Shown here: positions 5,567 to 6,211 of the stretch, one piece after another
Layout: every line of letters starts with the position of its first letter
How positions within the stretch are numbered: the first letter of the stretch is position 1
Source of the DNA: Deltaproteobacteria bacterium RBG_16_54_18
GTDB taxonomy: Bacteria > Desulfobacterota > B13-G15 > RBG-16-54-18
Assembly (NCBI GenBank): GCA_001797935.1
Contig: MGQT01000034.1
Span: forward strand, 1 to 6,211
Direction of reading: 5' to 3'
Length of the DNA stretch: 6,211 nucleotides
Position numbers and translations under genes: made by a program
Notes under the pieces: generated by a model
Databases searched by the model: none
Told to the model about the DNA's origin: nothing
The model's input: only the letters and a program-made list of their open reading frames with translations

Positions 5567-6034
5567 ATGGAGGAGAGAAAGCTTAAGGCCGTCATTGAAA
5601 CGGCGATCCTGAAGGAAAGAGAGGCCCATGAGTTTTACCTGGACCTGTATAATCTTGTTGATGACATGATTGCCAAGGATGCCCTATGCTTCCTTGCCGA
5701 CGAGGAAAAGAAACACGAAGATTTTTTGCAAAAGTATCTTCAAGGTTCCTATGGCGCCGATGCGTTACGCGGGGACGAAGTTATTGATTACGGAATAGCG
5801 CAATTTCTGGAAATGCCCGACATCGGACAAGGTATGGCGGCGAAAGACGTTTACCTTGTCGCGGCCCACCGCGAGCTCAATTCGTACAATTTTTATAAGA
5901 ACCTCGCAGATATTCATCCCAACGGCGAGGTAAAGGATCTGCTCCTCGCGATGGCAAACCAGGAGCTCAAACACAAAGAAAAGGTGGAATATCTCTACTC
6001 TAACACCGCCTTTCCCCAGACAGACGGTGGTTGA
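5567..6034 (+). CDS. Ferritin-like / rubrerythrin-type diiron protein without rubredoxin domain
   Basis: A 155-residue soluble four-helix-bundle protein. The diiron ligand pattern of the rubrerythrin/ferritin-like family is complete in two halves. Glu19 lies in helix A (EREAHEFYLDL) and Glu47-x-x-His50 in helix B (DEEKKHEDFL). Glu103 lies in helix C (HRELNSYNFY) and Glu133-x-x-His136 in helix D (NQELKHKEKV). No CxxC pairs of a rubredoxin domain follow, so electrons would have to come from a separate donor. Family members reduce peroxide or handle iron; which applies here cannot be told. GGGGGAG at 5555-5561 stands five bases before the ATG. The 98-base gap upstream carries a hairpin and a possible promoter, so the gene may be transcribed both alone and with its neighbours. 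The iron-sulfur flavoprotein two genes upstream is a conceivable redox partner, by inference only. Confidence 0.88.
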   Translation: MEERKLKAVIETAILKEREAHEFYLDLYNLVDDMIAKDALCFLADEEKKHEDFLQKYLQGSYGADALRGDEVIDYGIAQFLEMPDIGQGMAAKDVYLVAAHRELNSYNFYKNLADIHPNGEVKDLLLAMANQELKHKEKVEYLYSNTAFPQTDGG

Positions 6035-6114
6035 GGGGAAGATAATTACACTTCTATTTTATTTTATATCAGAGGGGACCTTCACACCAGTGGAGCGCGT
6101 ATCTAGGCACAAAT

Positions 6115-6211
6115 CTACTTATGCCCTGCCTCTTCCTCGTATCCGACTATCATAGCCTTAATATGGGCAAAGAAGGTGTGTCCCAAGGTTGAGAGATAGA
6201 TATGAACGATG
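6115..6211 (-). CDS. Possible C-terminal end of a convergent gene, truncated by the window edge
   Basis: On the minus strand a frame enters from the right edge and reads IVHIYLSTLGHTFFAHIK, then AMIVGYEEEAGHK, then TAG at 6115-6117. This is 31 complete codons. The residue mix looks like a natural C-terminus, and a convergent gene would fit the 80-base gap after the ferritin-like gene. An open frame of this length is not statistically significant, and I recognise no family. A plus-strand ATG at 6202 is the competing reading and has only a weak GAGAG before it. Confidence 0.3.
   Translation of the reverse strand, partial: IVHIYLSTLGHTFFAHIKAMIVGYEEEAGHK

Noticed and set aside
6080..6095. Hairpin CTTCAC-ACCA-GTGGAG after the ferritin-like gene
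   Set aside because: It has a six-pair stem including a G-U, but no T-run follows on either strand. It is too weak to call a terminator.
6202..6211. ATG at 6202 as the start of a next plus-strand gene
   Set aside because: Only three codons are visible and the preceding GAGAG is a weak ribosome binding site. There is not enough to support a gene.

Overview
The window looks like a piece of chromosome from a Gram-negative, probably anaerobic or microaerophilic bacterium. The Desulfobacterota/'Deltaproteobacteria' are my best guess. This is an inference from moderate GC, purine-rich ribosome binding sites, a secreted DUF4197 protein, an Isf-type iron-sulfur flavoprotein, a rubrerythrin-like diiron protein and a many-PAS GGDEF sensor. 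No rRNA, tRNA, CRISPR array, transposase or phage gene was seen.

Left part (1-2737, minus strand): one very long reading frame, open through all 912 codons visible, leaves the window at its 3' end. It encodes a soluble multi-sensor diguanylate cyclase with the order PAS, coiled coil, GAF, PAS, PAS, PAS, GGDEF. The GGDEF signature and the RxxD inhibitory site are intact. Only the tail of the GGDEF domain, and anything after it (an EAL domain is possible), is missing.

Middle (2738-3100): a divergent intergenic region. It holds a good sigma70-like promoter on each strand, both with extended -10 elements. The minus-strand transcript would have a leader of about 215 bases that starts near a 25-base inverted repeat. 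The plus-strand promoter lies so close to the best start codon of the next gene that its mRNA may be leaderless.

Right part (3101-6034, plus strand): four co-oriented genes with gaps of 49, 54 and 98 bases. The first is a rhomboid intramembrane protease fused to a DnaJ/CbpA-type C-terminal substrate-binding domain. It is followed by a flavodoxin-fold iron-sulfur flavoprotein, a secreted DUF4197 protein and a stand-alone ferritin-like diiron protein. The last gap also holds a possible 17-codon ORF, a strong hairpin and a perfect TATAAT, so the ferritin-like gene may have its own promoter. At the right edge, a minus-strand frame may be the C-terminal end of a convergent gene.

The most unusual item is the rhomboid-DnaJ_C fusion: a membrane protease carrying its own cytosolic chaperone-like peptide-binding module, next to redox and iron-handling genes. 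A membrane protein quality-control or redox-stress role is an inference from this arrangement, not something the sequence proves.
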